Source of the DNA: Actinomadura physcomitrii
GTDB taxonomy: Bacteria; Actinomycetota; Actinomycetes; Streptosporangiales; Streptosporangiaceae
Length of the DNA: 60,686 nucleotides
Direction: 5' to 3'
Assembly: GCF_008923205.2 (NCBI RefSeq)
Contig: NZ_WBMS02000059.1
Span: 1-60,686 of the forward strand
Shown here: positions 23,127 through 31,599 of the stretch, piece after piece
Numbering within the stretch: the first letter of the stretch is position 1
Layout of the letters: every line of letters begins with the position of its first letter
Notes under the pieces: generated by a model
The model's database searches: none
What the model was told of the DNA's origin: nothing
Seen by the model: the letters and a program-made list of their open reading frames with translations, nothing else
Position numbers and translations under genes: made by a program

Positions 23127-24274
23127 GGCGTCCACCCCAGCCGGGCCGCGAGGGCGTCGGCGCCCGCGGCGGCGATCGTCTGCCCGGCGGCGGTGAACGT
23201 GACGGCGGGCACCGCGCCGACCAGGCCGTCGGCGGCGCGGCGCAGCAGGCAGACCTCGGCGACGCGGCGGCGGCCGCCGCCCGGTTCGCGGACCAGGTGG
23301 ACGACGATGTCGAGCGCGGCGGCGAGCTGGCTGTGGACCGCTTCGCGGGACAGGCCGGCGGCGCAGGCCAGCGCCTCCAGGCGGGCCGGGACGTCGGCGG
23401 CGGCGTTGGCGTGCAGGGTGCCGCAGCCGCCCTCGTGGCCGGTGTTCAGCGCCTGGAGCAGATCCGCCACCTCCGGGCCTCTCACCTCGCCCACCACCAG
23501 GCGGTCGGGGCGCATGCGGAGGGCTTGGCGGACGAGGTCGTTCAGCGTGACGCCGCCGGCGCCCTCCACGTTGGGCGGCCGGGCTTCGAGGCGGACGACG
23601 TGGGGATGCGTCGGACGCAGCTCGGCCGAGTCTTCGACGAGCACCAGCCGCTCCCCCGGATCGACCAGCGAGAGGCAGCTGCTGAGGAGGGTGGTCTTGC
23701 CGGTTCCGGTTCCGCCGGTGATGAGGAAGGCGGTGCGGGACTCGATCAGCGCGGACAGCAGGTCGGCGCCTTCGGCCGGGACGGTGCCGGCCGCGACGAG
23801 TTCGCCGAGGGTGAAGGCGCGCCGCCGGGGGAGGCGGAGGGAGAGGCAGGTGCCGGTCGCGGCGACCGGCGGGAGGACGGCGTGCAGCCGGACGCCGCCC
23901 GGCAGCCGCGCGTCGGCGTACGGGGACGCGTCGTCGAGGCGGCGGCCCGCGGCGGCGGTGAGGCGCTGCGCCAGCCGGCGCACGGCGGCCTCGTCCGGGA
24001 ACCGGACGCCGGTGCGGACGAGCCCCGAGCCGGCGTCGATCCACACCTCGCCGGGACCGTTCACCAGGACGTCGGTGACCTCGGGCGACCGCAGCAGCGG
24101 TTCGAGCGGGCCCGCGCCGACGAACTCGGCGCGCAGTTCGTCGGTGAGGGCGAGGACCTCGCGGTCGCCGAGGAGCCTGTCCTCGGCGCGCAGCGCCGCG
24201 GCGACGCGTCCGGCGGTGGCCTCGCCGCCGGCGCCGGCGAGCCTGTCGCGGACGGCGGACGAGAGGCTGGTCAT
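23123..24274 (-). CDS. tadA: TadA/CpaF-type secretion ATPase
   Basis: 383 aa from the ATG at 24274 (GGAGGCGGC upstream). It contains the N-terminal 'LGDREVLALTDELRAEFVGAGPLEPLL...TDVLVNGPG' domain, Walker A GGTGTGKTT, the Asp box LVLVEDSAEL and Walker B 'RPDRLVVGEVRGPE', and 'GHEGGCGTLHANAA' as the His box. It powers Flp pilus assembly as a hexameric cytoplasmic ATPase. Separated by 46 bp from ssd upstream and overlapping tadB downstream. Equivalent to Rv3659c. Confidence 0.93.
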   Translation of the reverse strand: MTSLSSAVRDRLAGAGGEATAGRVAAALRAEDRLLGDREVLALTDELRAEFVGAGPLEPLLRSPEVTDVLVNGPGEVWIDAGSGLVRTGVRFPDEAAVRRLAQRLTAAAGRRLDDASPYADARLPGGVRLHAVLPPVAATGTCLSLRLPRRRAFTLGELVAAGTVPAEGADLLSALIESRTAFLITGGTGTGKTTLLSSCLSLVDPGERLVLVEDSAELRPTHPHVVRLEARPPNVEGAGGVTLNDLVRQALRMRPDRLVVGEVRGPEVADLLQALNTGHEGGCGTLHANAAADVPARLEALACAAGLSREAVHSQLAAALDIVVHLVREPGGGRRRVAEVCLLRRAADGLVGAVPAVTFTAAGQTIAAAGADALAARLGWTP

Positions 24275-24320
24275 GCCGCCTCCGAACGCGGGACCGGTGC
24301 GGCGGGACGGCACGGCGCTC

Positions 24321-25397
24321 TCACGCGGCCTCCTCGCGGTAGGCGTAGGGCTGGAGGGCCAGGTCGGCGAGGAGCCGGGCGCAGAAGTCGGGGAGGGGGC
24401 CGCGGCGGCAGGCGCGGGCGAGGCCGCCCTCCTCGATCGCGGCGGGCAGGCGGCGGTCGCGCTCGTAGACACCGGCGACGGGCAGGCCGAGGGCCTGCGT
24501 GACGGCGCCGGGGGTCAGGCCGCCCGGGGAGGGGCCCTGCACGACCAGGCGAAGGTCGGCGGTGTCGCGGCGCAGCGCGGCGGCGAGGCCGTCGGCGGCG
24601 ACGGTGGCGCGGACCTCGGCCGGGACGAGCAGGAACGTGACGTCGGCGGCGCGCAGCGCGGCGCGGCCGAGGTCTCCGGGGAAGCGGGGCACGTCGGCGA
24701 TCACCAGGTCGTAGCCGCGCGCGGCGGCGTCGAGCAGGGAGACCACGGCCGCGTCGGCGATCGGGACGGACTCGCCGCGCCGCCAGGACAGCACGGACAG
24801 GTCGCCGGAGGACGGGAGGGTGTCGCGGAGGGTGGCGGCGTTCAGCCGGCCGTGCCGCTCGGCGAGGTCGGGCCAGCGGGCGCCTTCGTGGCCTTCGAGG
24901 CCGAGCATGAGGTCGACGCCGCCGCCGAGGGGGTCGGCGTCGACGAGGAGGGTGCGCAGGCCGCTGCCGGCGGCGGCGAGGCCGAGGGCGGCGGACAGGA
25001 CGCTGGCGCCCACGCCGCCGCGGGAGCCGATGACGCAGAGGGTGGTGGCGCGGCCGGCGTCGGGTTCGCTCGCGGCGGCGAACGCGTCGATCAGCCACTG
25101 CTCGTGGTCGGGCAGGACGGCCACGTCCTGGGCGCCGATCCGGACGGCGGCCTGGTAGGCCTCGGGCGTGGCCGCACCGGCGACCAGGACGACCCCGCCG
25201 CGGCGGGGCAGGCCGGCCGCGGCGACGTCCGCGGCGGCGTCGGCGCCGACCAGGACGAGGGCGGGCCAGGCCCAGGCGGCGCGGGCCTCGCCGGGGCCGG
25301 CGGCGACCTCGGCGTGCGCGTCGGCGGCCGCGGCGAGGCGGAGCAGGGCGTCGGCGGTGGCGGGCTCGGCGGTGATGATCAGTGCCGCGATGTTCAT
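24321..25397 (-). CDS. ssd: septum site-determining protein Ssd / CpaE-like ATPase
   Basis: 358 aa, ATG at 25397. An N-terminal receiver-like or degenerate domain (1-110) is followed by a ParA/MinD-type ATPase domain with a deviant Walker A, IGSRGGVGASVLSAALGL, where the usual K-T/S is replaced by A-S. Then LLVDADPLGGGVDLMLGLEG and YDLVIADVPRFPGD. In M. tuberculosis Rv3660c (ssd) affects septation and dormancy regulation; CpaE homologues localise pilus machinery. First gene of the tad operon, with 6C RNA about 100 bp upstream. Confidence 0.88.
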   Translation of the reverse strand: MNIAALIITAEPATADALLRLAAAADAHAEVAAGPGEARAAWAWPALVLVGADAAADVAAAGLPRRGGVVLVAGAATPEAYQAAVRIGAQDVAVLPDHEQWLIDAFAAASEPDAGRATTLCVIGSRGGVGASVLSAALGLAAAGSGLRTLLVDADPLGGGVDLMLGLEGHEGARWPDLAERHGRLNAATLRDTLPSSGDLSVLSWRRGESVPIADAAVVSLLDAAARGYDLVIADVPRFPGDLGRAALRAADVTFLLVPAEVRATVAADGLAAALRRDTADLRLVVQGPSPGGLTPGAVTQALGLPVAGVYERDRRLPAAIEEGGLARACRRGPLPDFCARLLADLALQPYAYREEAA

Positions 25398-25499
25398 GGG
25401 TCCTCTCCCGTGCGTTCGGAGGACTCCAGCGTGCGGCGCCGCGCGAGGCGGGCGAAAGCGTTCGGTGAATTGTGGATAACTCTCCGCGCCCGCCGCATG

Positions 25500-25610
25500 T
25501 TTGGGCGACCCCCGCCGGGGGGGAGAGCGGGGGCCGCCGAACGGTCCGGCTCCGGGGGGGTAGAGCCGGTCCGCTTTCCCAAGAAAGTCTCGGGGAGATC
25601 GGCTGAGCCG
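25500..25610 (-). ncRNA. 6C small RNA
   Basis: On the minus strand two consecutive hairpins each have a loop with seven cytosines. The first pairs 25546-25552 with 25563-25569 (extended past one mismatch at 25542-25545/25570-25573), loop TACCCCCCCG. The second pairs 25509-25515 with 25527-25533 (extended by 25504-25507/25535-25538), loop TCTCCCCCCCG. This is the defining pattern of actinobacterial 6C RNA. Position agrees: in M. tuberculosis (B11) and S. coelicolor (scr3558) it lies beside ssd in the same orientation. The 5' end near 25610 is a guess from a TTGCCT-17-TGCTAA pair; no T-run is seen at the 3' end. Confidence 0.85.
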
Positions 25611-25632
25611 TTAGCAAGGCCGGTCTATAGGA

Positions 25633-25651
25633 GAGGCAAACTCGTTGCCTC
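25633..25651. repeat. inverted repeat upstream of 6C RNA
   Basis: GAGGCAA and TTGCCTC, 7-bp arms separated by ACTCG. It covers the candidate -35 (TTGCCT read on the minus strand) of the 6C promoter and could be an operator. Confidence 0.4.
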
Positions 25652-25888
25652 CAGTCTAAGCAGATACAACATATGCCGCCGGGCCGCCGCACGTTCGGTC
25701 GAGCCGCAAAGTCGCCCGTAGGGCGTTGTTTATCCTCATCTGTCGATGCCGTTTCCCTCCGGATCCCCGTGCTGGGCGGCGGAGCGGGCGCCGCGGCGGC
25801 CGTCCCCGCCCATACGGAGTGCAACGGGACGGAAGTCGGAGCGTACAGGAGAACCAAAGATCTTTCCGGCCGTGCCCCCGATCGGCGG

Positions 25889-26056
25889 CCAAAAAAGAAA
25901 CGATCACGGTGCGTGATCGTTCGGCGTCCGGAAGCGGCGGTTGCGGAGAGTCCGAAATTGCATGTTTCGCCCCTTATCGGACGAAGAAGTCGGCGCGGGC
26001 TCCGCGCTGGACGGCCGCCACGGGCCGTCCGGAATTCCGAATAGGGGCTTGTCAAC
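25889..26056 (-). ncRNA. candidate second small RNA (Ms1/scr3559 position)
   Basis: Minus strand, no protein gene. A TTGACA (26050-26055) is followed by back-to-back hairpins: GGACGGCC/GGCCGTCC at about 26010-26031, then GCGCGG/CCGCGC at about 25992-26006. A longer stem (GTCCG/CGGAC closing an inner CGAAA/TTTCG) comes next, then the strong intrinsic terminator at 25891-25921. The spacing of a -10 to TTGACA is poor, so the 5' end is uncertain; further hairpins lie upstream to 26099 and a longer RNA of about 300 nt is possible. In mycobacteria and Streptomyces the RNA-polymerase-binding RNA Ms1 (scr3559) is encoded next to 6C. The assignment is inference. Confidence 0.5.
25891..25921 (-). terminator. 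intrinsic terminator with T-run
   Basis: On the minus strand a perfect 9-bp stem (AACGATCAC/GTGATCGTT, loop GCACC) is followed by TCTTTTTT. It is about 350 bp beyond the nearest upstream stop codon (26275), too far for a simple gene end, which argues for a separate RNA. Confidence 0.85.
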
Positions 26057-26274
26057 TGGGCAAATGAGGCGTAGACAGGGTCTACGGACCACGTGTCCGG
26101 GCACGGCAGCCGGGCACCCACGCGCGACCAGCCGCGGGAGGCGCGCCGCGACGGGCTTGACCCGATCCGGCGATAGTGAGGTGCACGCTTGGTAACCCGG
26201 TGTGACGTGATCGGCGGCGGCGCTCCTTAGCGGGCGCCGTCCGCTGTGCTAACGCCCCGCCCACGCCTAGGACG

Positions 26275-26895
26275 TCAGTCGCCGCGCACGTCCAGGCCCA
26301 GAGCCGTCGCCAGCACGACCGCCTGGTAGGGGTCGATCACCGCTCCCTTCAACTCGACGGTGTGCGGGTCGACCGACGAGATGTCGCTGCCGCGCAGGTC
26401 GCAGCGGGACAGGTCGGCCCGGTGCAGCGAGGCGCCCGACAGGTCCAGGTCGCGCAGCGTGGCGCCGGCGCAGCGCGCGCCGGTGAGGTCGGCCTCGCGG
26501 AGCCGGACGCCGGTGAACGACGCGCGCCGCAGGTCGGCGCCGGGCAGCCCGGTGAACGACCAGTCCCCGCCGGCGACCTTCATCAGGTCGTGGGTGCAGC
26601 CGTCGAACACCCCGCCGACGACCTTGCAGCCGGCGAACGTCGCGTCGAAGAAGCCGCAGCGGACGAACGTGCAGTTCAGGAACGCCGCGTCGGTGTGCGT
26701 GGACGCGTTGAACCGGACGCCGCGGAAGGTGCACTCGGTGAACACCGCGCCGGTGCCGCCCGCCTCCGTCATGTCGACGTCCACGAACAGGACGCGTTCG
26801 TGCCGCTCACCGGTCAGGTCGCGCGAGTCCCAGTCGGCGGACGCGATGGTGGTCTCGGTGGGCGCCGCCGGGCGCCCGTCCTTCCGTTCGGCCAT
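26275..26895 (-). CDS. pentapeptide-repeat protein
   Basis: 206 aa from the ATG at 26895 (MAERKDGRP). From about residue 30 to 190 nearly every fifth residue is L/F with A/C/D-rich pentads, for example ADLRRASFTGVRLREADLTG and ASLHRADLSRCDLRGSD, which form a right-handed quadrilateral beta-helix. The closing 'YQAVVLATALGLDVRGD' resembles the C-terminal cap of Qnr/MfpA-like or Streptomyces pentapeptide proteins. Some of this family mimic DNA and protect gyrase from quinolones; no residue here proves that. Confidence 0.82.
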   Translation of the reverse strand: MAERKDGRPAAPTETTIASADWDSRDLTGERHERVLFVDVDMTEAGGTGAVFTECTFRGVRFNASTHTDAAFLNCTFVRCGFFDATFAGCKVVGGVFDGCTHDLMKVAGGDWSFTGLPGADLRRASFTGVRLREADLTGARCAGATLRDLDLSGASLHRADLSRCDLRGSDISSVDPHTVELKGAVIDPYQAVVLATALGLDVRGD

Positions 26896-26971
26896 GCGGA
26901 CAGCATGGACCGCCCCACCGACGAAACGGCGCCGCACCGCGGGCCGGCGGCGGATAGCCAGGGCGGCGCGA

Positions 26972-27763
26972 TCAGCCGCGCATGAAGGCTTCGCAGATGG
27001 CCTGCGAGTCGCGGGCCGCCGCGGCCACCGCGGCCGAGCAGTGCGCGAGCCACTGCGCGACGCCCTCGGACGTCCCCGACGCATAGGCGCGGAGTGCTTC
27101 GGCATAGTCGTCGGCCAGTTCCGCATGGCCGACCTCTGGGGCGACCAAGGATTTCGGGTCGAGGCCGCGGGCGACGAGCGTGATCCGCTGCGCGGCGCGC
27201 GCGATGATGCCGTCGCCCCAGCCGAATGGCCGCAGCGTCAGCAGTTCGCCGTGCACGATGGCGGCGACCACGAGCGCCGGGGCCTTGGTGGGCTGGGTGA
27301 GGAGCCCGCTGAGGGCGTCCAGGCGTGCCGCCACCTCCGCGGGCGAAGGCGGGTCGCCCAGCCCGAGGACGTCCTTCACCGGCCGGTCGCCGGGACGGGG
27401 ACGCCCGAGGTCGGCGCTGTCGACGGCGTCCGCCGCGGCCAGCACGTGCAGCCGCGCGAGGACCTGGCGGGGCGCCTGCCGCCACGTCTCGGTCAGGGTG
27501 CCGAGCTCCGCGGACACCCGCAGCGCCCCCTGGACGACCGGGTCCGTGGGGTTCTCGGTGGTGCGCAGGTCCTCGAGGGTGACCGAGGCGCCTTCCAGCA
27601 CGGCGGACGCGCGCGCGCCGCGCAGCGCCGACTCCGTGGACACCTCGGCGCTGCGGCGCCGCAGGATGCGGTGGCCGAGCAGCCGGTCCACGGCGGAGCG
27701 CGCGTCGGCGACGGCGTCCGCGACGCCGGGCAGGTTCGCTATCTGGGCAAGGGCATCGGTCAC
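26972..27763 (-). CDS. Fic/DOC-like protein with degenerate active site
   Basis: 263 aa. The N-terminal part contains 'ASAVLEGASVTLEDLR', matching the (S/T)xxxE(G/N) inhibitory-helix motif of Fic proteins. The central 'IVHGELLTLRPFGWGDGIIARAAQRI' matches the Fic core HPFxx(G/D)NGRxxR in layout, but the catalytic His is Arg and the N-G-R part is changed. AMPylation is therefore unlikely. Streptomyces relatives (SCO3559, usually called oxidoreductase) lie at the same place near 6C RNA. A binding or regulatory role is plausible but unknown. Divergent from acs. Confidence 0.7.
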   Translation of the reverse strand: MTDALAQIANLPGVADAVADARSAVDRLLGHRILRRRSAEVSTESALRGARASAVLEGASVTLEDLRTTENPTDPVVQGALRVSAELGTLTETWRQAPRQVLARLHVLAAADAVDSADLGRPRPGDRPVKDVLGLGDPPSPAEVAARLDALSGLLTQPTKAPALVVAAIVHGELLTLRPFGWGDGIIARAAQRITLVARGLDPKSLVAPEVGHAELADDYAEALRAYASGTSEGVAQWLAHCSAAVAAAARDSQAICEAFMRG

Positions 27764-28009
27764 GGCCCGACCCTATGCGGTCGCCGGTATCGTTCGCGCA
27801 ACCCCCCTGCGCGCGCGTAGAACGGAGGCGGTTCCCGAGGCGCAGCACTGGGAAGGCACTGTGTGTCGGGCATCACAGCCATCATCCGGAGCCGTGAGCG
27901 CCGGTCGTGCTCTTCCTCGACACTCGGGAATGCGGCCTTGTGGGGGCGGGGCCTTCCTGGTGGAGTGGGGATACCGGGCGACCCCCGTTCAGCTAGCAAG
28001 GAGTACGCG

Positions 28010-29977
28010 TTGAGCCAGAGCCAAGAGACACTGTCGAACCTTCTGCAGGAGACGCGGAGCTTCCCCCCGCCCGCCGAGCTCGCCGCAGCGGCGAACGTCA
28101 AGGCCGAGGCGTACGACGAGGCCGCCGCGGACCGCCTGGGCTACTGGGCGAAGCAGGCCGAGCGCCTGACCTGGTCCAAGCACTGGGACGAGACGCTCGA
28201 CTGGAGCAACCCGCCGTTCGCCAAGTGGTTCGTGGGCGGTGAGCTGAACGCCGCCTACAACTGCGTCGACCGGCACGTCGAGGCCGGCCTCGGCGCGAAG
28301 ATCGCCTACCACTGGGAGGGCGAGCCCGGGGACACCCGCACGATCACCTACGCCGACCTGCAGCGCGAGGTGAACAAGGCCGCGAACGCCCTGCTGGAGC
28401 TGGGCGTCCGCAAGGGCGACCGGGTCGCGATCTACCTGCCGATGATCCCGGAGCTGCCGATCTCGATGCTCGCGTGCGCGCGCATCGGCGCCACCCACTC
28501 GGTGGTGTTCGGCGGCTTCTCCTCCGAGGCGCTGCGCACCCGCATCGACGACGCGCAGGCCAAGCTCGTCATCACCGCCGACGGCGGGTACCGGCGCGGC
28601 AAGCCGTCCGCGCTGAAGCCGACGGTGGACGAGGCGGTCGCGCAGACCCCGACGATCGAGCACGTGCTGGTGGTCCGCCGCACCGGCGAGGACGTCGCGG
28701 GGAACGAGCGGGATGTCTGGTGGCACGACCTGGTGGAGCGGCAGAGCGACCAGCACACCGCCGAGCCCATGGACGCCGAGCACCCGCTGTACATCCTGTA
28801 CACCTCGGGCACGACGGGTAAGCCGAAGGGCATCCTGCACACCACGGGCGGATACCTGACGCACGTCGCCTACACGCACAGCGCGGTGTTCGACCTGAAG
28901 CCGGAGACGGACGTCTTCTGGTGCTCGGCCGACATCGGCTGGGTGACCGGCCACTCCTACATCGTGTACGGGCCGCTCGCCAACGGCGCCACGAGCGTCA
29001 TCTACGAGGGCACGCCGGACACGCCCGACAAGGGCCGCTGGTGGGACATCATCCAGAAGTACAAGGTGTCCATCTTCTACACCGCCCCGACGGCGATCCG
29101 CACCTGCATGAAGTGGGGCGACGACATCCCGGCGCAGTACGACCTGTCGTCGCTGCGCGTACTGGGGTCGGTGGGCGAGCCCATCAACCCCGAGGCGTAC
29201 GTCTGGTACCGCAAGCACATCGGCGGGGACCGCACGCCGGTGGTCGACACGTGGTGGCAGACCGAGACCGGCGGCATCATGGTCAGCCCGCTGCCGGGCG
29301 TGACGGCCGCCAAGCCGGGCGCCGCGATGCGGCCGCTGCCGGGCGTGTCCGCGGAGGTGGTGGACGACCAGGGCGAGCCGGTGCCGAACGGCGGCGGCGG
29401 GTTCCTGACCCTCACCGAGCCGTGGCCGGGCATGCTGCGGACGATCTGGGGCGACGACGAGCGGTACGTCAAGACGTACTGGTCGCGCTTCGAGGGCAAG
29501 TACTTCGCCGGCGACGGCGCGAAGAAGGACGAGGACGGCGACTTCTGGCTGCTCGGCCGCGTCGACGACGTGATGCTGGTGTCCGGGCACAACATCTCCA
29601 CGACGGAGGTGGAGTCGGCGCTGGTGTCGCACCCGAAGGTCGCCGAGGCGGCGGTGGTCGGCGCGACCGACCCGACGACCACCCAGGCCATCGTGGCGTT
29701 CGTGATCCCGCGCGGCAGCGCCGGCGAGGAGGTCGAGGGCGAGGAGTTCCTCAAGGAGCTGCGCGACCACGTCGCGAAGACGCTCGGCCCGATCGCCAAG
29801 CCCCGCCAGATCATGATGGTGCCCGAGCTGCCGAAGACGCGGTCCGGCAAGATCATGCGGCGGCTGCTGCGGGACGTCGCGGAGAACCGCAGCATCGGCG
29901 ACGTGACGACGCTCGCCGACAGCACGGTGATGGACCTGATCTCGGAGAAGCTGCCGAGCGCCAAGTCCGAGGACTGA
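28010..29977 (+). CDS. acs: acetyl-CoA synthetase
   Basis: 655 aa from the TTG at 28010, chosen because AAGGAG lies seven bases upstream; a longer frame adds non-homologous residues. Adenylate-forming motifs: YTSGTTGKPKGILHT (A3), WWQTETGGIM (A5), 'GDGAKKDEDGDFWLLGRVDDVMLVSGHNIS' region (A7-A8), and the C-terminal A10 motif LPKTRSGKIMRRLLR with the acetylatable Lys. It makes acetyl-CoA from acetate, ATP and CoA; Lys acetylation by Pat-type enzymes commonly silences it. Equivalent to Rv3667 and SCO3563. Confidence 0.96.
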   Translation: MSQSQETLSNLLQETRSFPPPAELAAAANVKAEAYDEAAADRLGYWAKQAERLTWSKHWDETLDWSNPPFAKWFVGGELNAAYNCVDRHVEAGLGAKIAYHWEGEPGDTRTITYADLQREVNKAANALLELGVRKGDRVAIYLPMIPELPISMLACARIGATHSVVFGGFSSEALRTRIDDAQAKLVITADGGYRRGKPSALKPTVDEAVAQTPTIEHVLVVRRTGEDVAGNERDVWWHDLVERQSDQHTAEPMDAEHPLYILYTSGTTGKPKGILHTTGGYLTHVAYTHSAVFDLKPETDVFWCSADIGWVTGHSYIVYGPLANGATSVIYEGTPDTPDKGRWWDIIQKYKVSIFYTAPTAIRTCMKWGDDIPAQYDLSSLRVLGSVGEPINPEAYVWYRKHIGGDRTPVVDTWWQTETGGIMVSPLPGVTAAKPGAAMRPLPGVSAEVVDDQGEPVPNGGGGFLTLTEPWPGMLRTIWGDDERYVKTYWSRFEGKYFAGDGAKKDEDGDFWLLGRVDDVMLVSGHNISTTEVESALVSHPKVAEAAVVGATDPTTTQAIVAFVIPRGSAGEEVEGEEFLKELRDHVAKTLGPIAKPRQIMMVPELPKTRSGKIMRRLLRDVAENRSIGDVTTLADSTVMDLISEKLPSAKSED

Positions 29978-30029
29978 CTGACCGGCGCCCGTAGCGGAGC
30001 GCCAGCGGAGCGTAGGGCGACGGTCAGTC
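29976..30029 (+). terminator. long hairpin at the acs 3' end
   Basis: GACTGACCG (29976-29984) pairs with CGGTCAGTC (30021-30029), then after a mismatch CGCCC (29986-29990) pairs with GGGCG (30015-30019); GGCTTTT follows. The loop holds AGCGGAGCG twice. The arm begins inside the acs stop codon. Confidence 0.75.
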
Positions 30030-30097
30030 GGCTTTTGCCGGGGGGTGTGGGGGGTCGTCCTCCCACACCGGGACTGCCGGACGTCTGGAGGCGGCCG

Positions 30098-30190
30098 GTG
30101 GTGGAGCGTGCAAGGGCGCTCCACCACGGGCCGTCGCTGTTCGTGGAGCGTGCAGGGGCGCTCCGGCGCAGGCCGTCGCTCGTCGTGGAG
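30098..30190. repeat. 42-bp tandem repeat, two and a fraction copies, each with a hairpin
   Basis: Copy one begins at 30101 and copy two at 30143; both run GTGGAGCGTGCA(A/G)GGGCGCTCC, a variable patch, then GGCCGTCGCT. A third copy breaks off after GTGGAGC (30185). Copy one forms a perfect 11-bp stem, 30098-30108 with 30117-30127. It lies between acs and nhaA and has no gene. Confidence 0.75.
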
Positions 30191-30326
30191 CCGGGTGCGC
30201 CGGGCGGGCGGGTAGCCTGGTGATCAGGTGTGCCGGGAAGTCTGGTCGGCGATGGACGTCCCCTCTCGCGTCGGTGCGCGGGCGGGGTTCCCGCGTCCGG
30301 ACCGCCGCCTTCCCAGGGAGTACCTC

Positions 30327-31571
30327 ATGCCACGCCCGTCCACGACGCCCGAGAAGCGTCGCATCGCTCACGTGTGGCCGTTCCGTCCGACGGTCCGGTA
30401 CGGCGGGCAGGTGGCCGCGGCGCTGCGCACCGAGACGGTCGGCGGGATCGTCATGCTGCTCGCCACGGTGGCGGCGCTGGTCTGGGCGAACACCCCGTGG
30501 GCGGACGCCTACAAAAGCCTGCAGAGCCACGAGCTGAGCCCGCACTGGCTGGGGCTGGAGCACATGGACGTGCAGCACTGGGCGTCCGGCGGGCTGCTCG
30601 CGGTGTTCTTCTTCGTCGCGGGCCTCGAACTGCGCGAGGAGCTGACGCACGGGGAGCTGCGCGACCCGCGCGACGCGGCGCTGCCGGTGATCGCGGCGGC
30701 GGCCGGCGTGGTCATGCCCGCGCTGATCTTCGTCGCGGTGAGCGCGGGGGAGCCCGGGGCGCTGCGCGGCTGGGCGGTTCCGACGGCGACGGACATCGCG
30801 TTCGCGCTGGCCGTGCTCGCGGTGACGTTCTCGTCGTGCCCGGCGCCGCTGCGGGCGTTCCTGCTGACGCTCGCCGTGGTGGACGACCTGATCGCCATCA
30901 CCATCATCGCGCTGTTCTACACGGAGACGCTGCACTGGGCGTGGCTCGGCGCGGGCGTCGTCCTCATAGCAACTTACGGGCTTCTACAGCGCAGGCGCAT
31001 AAGGTCGCCGTGGCTGTACCTGCCGATCGCGGTGCTCGCCTGGTACTGCGTACAGCGCAGCGGCATCCACGCGACCGTGGCGGGTGTCGCCCTGGGGATG
31101 CTGACCGGCGTCAGGGAGAGGCCCGATGGCCGACCCACGAACGCCGAGCGGGCCGACCATGTCCTGCGGCCGCTGTCGGCGGGTTTCTGCGTGCCGGTGT
31201 TCGCGTTCCTATCGGCGGGCGTGGCGCTCAGCGGGTCCGCGCTCGGCGCCGTTCTGGGTGATCGGGTGGCCCTCGGTGTGATCTCCGGCCTGGTGATCGG
31301 TAAGTTCGTGGGGGTCCTCGGCGGCGCCTGGACGGCCGTGCGGGCCGGTCTGGCGACGCTCGGGGAGGACCTGCGCTGGCGGGAGATCGCGGGAGTCGCG
31401 ATGCTCGCCGGGGTGGGTTTCACCGTTTCCCTGCTGATCGGCGGTTTGGCCTATACCGACCCGTCCCGATTCGAGAGAGTGACGACTGCGGTCCTGATCG
31501 CGAGCATCATCGCCTCGGCGGCCGCCGCCGTCGTCTTCCGGAGGAGGGCGCGCCCGCGCCCGGCGGAGTGA
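30327..31571 (+). CDS. nhaA: Na+/H+ antiporter NhaA
   Basis: 414 aa from the ATG at 30327 (AGGGAG upstream). Twelve-helix protein with the family hallmarks 'TDIAFALAVLAV' and LAVVDDLIAITIIALFYT, the Asp-Asp pair corresponding to E. coli D163/D164 that binds Na+ and H+. Also FFFVAGLELREEL and GVGFTVSLLIGGLAY. It exports sodium in exchange for protons, especially at alkaline pH. Followed by the holin-like gene after 28 bp, so probably an operon. Confidence 0.93.
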   Translation: MPRPSTTPEKRRIAHVWPFRPTVRYGGQVAAALRTETVGGIVMLLATVAALVWANTPWADAYKSLQSHELSPHWLGLEHMDVQHWASGGLLAVFFFVAGLELREELTHGELRDPRDAALPVIAAAAGVVMPALIFVAVSAGEPGALRGWAVPTATDIAFALAVLAVTFSSCPAPLRAFLLTLAVVDDLIAITIIALFYTETLHWAWLGAGVVLIATYGLLQRRRIRSPWLYLPIAVLAWYCVQRSGIHATVAGVALGMLTGVRERPDGRPTNAERADHVLRPLSAGFCVPVFAFLSAGVALSGSALGAVLGDRVALGVISGLVIGKFVGVLGGAWTAVRAGLATLGEDLRWREIAGVAMLAGVGFTVSLLIGGLAYTDPSRFERVTTAVLIASIIASAAAAVVFRRRARPRPAE

Positions 31572-31599
31572 CGGCCGACCTGGAATGGAGAGGAGCGCC

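Noticed and set aside
22404..25721. Plus-strand open frame of 1,105 codons opposite tadB-tadA-ssd
   Set aside because: Composition-driven antisense frame; Gly/Ala/Glu/Arg-rich, no domains, and the minus strand carries clear tad genes.
26071..26099. Two small hairpins (GTAGAC/GTCTAC and CGGAC/GTCCG) as separate operators
   Set aside because: No gene start nearby on either strand; more likely part of, or upstream of, the candidate RNA.
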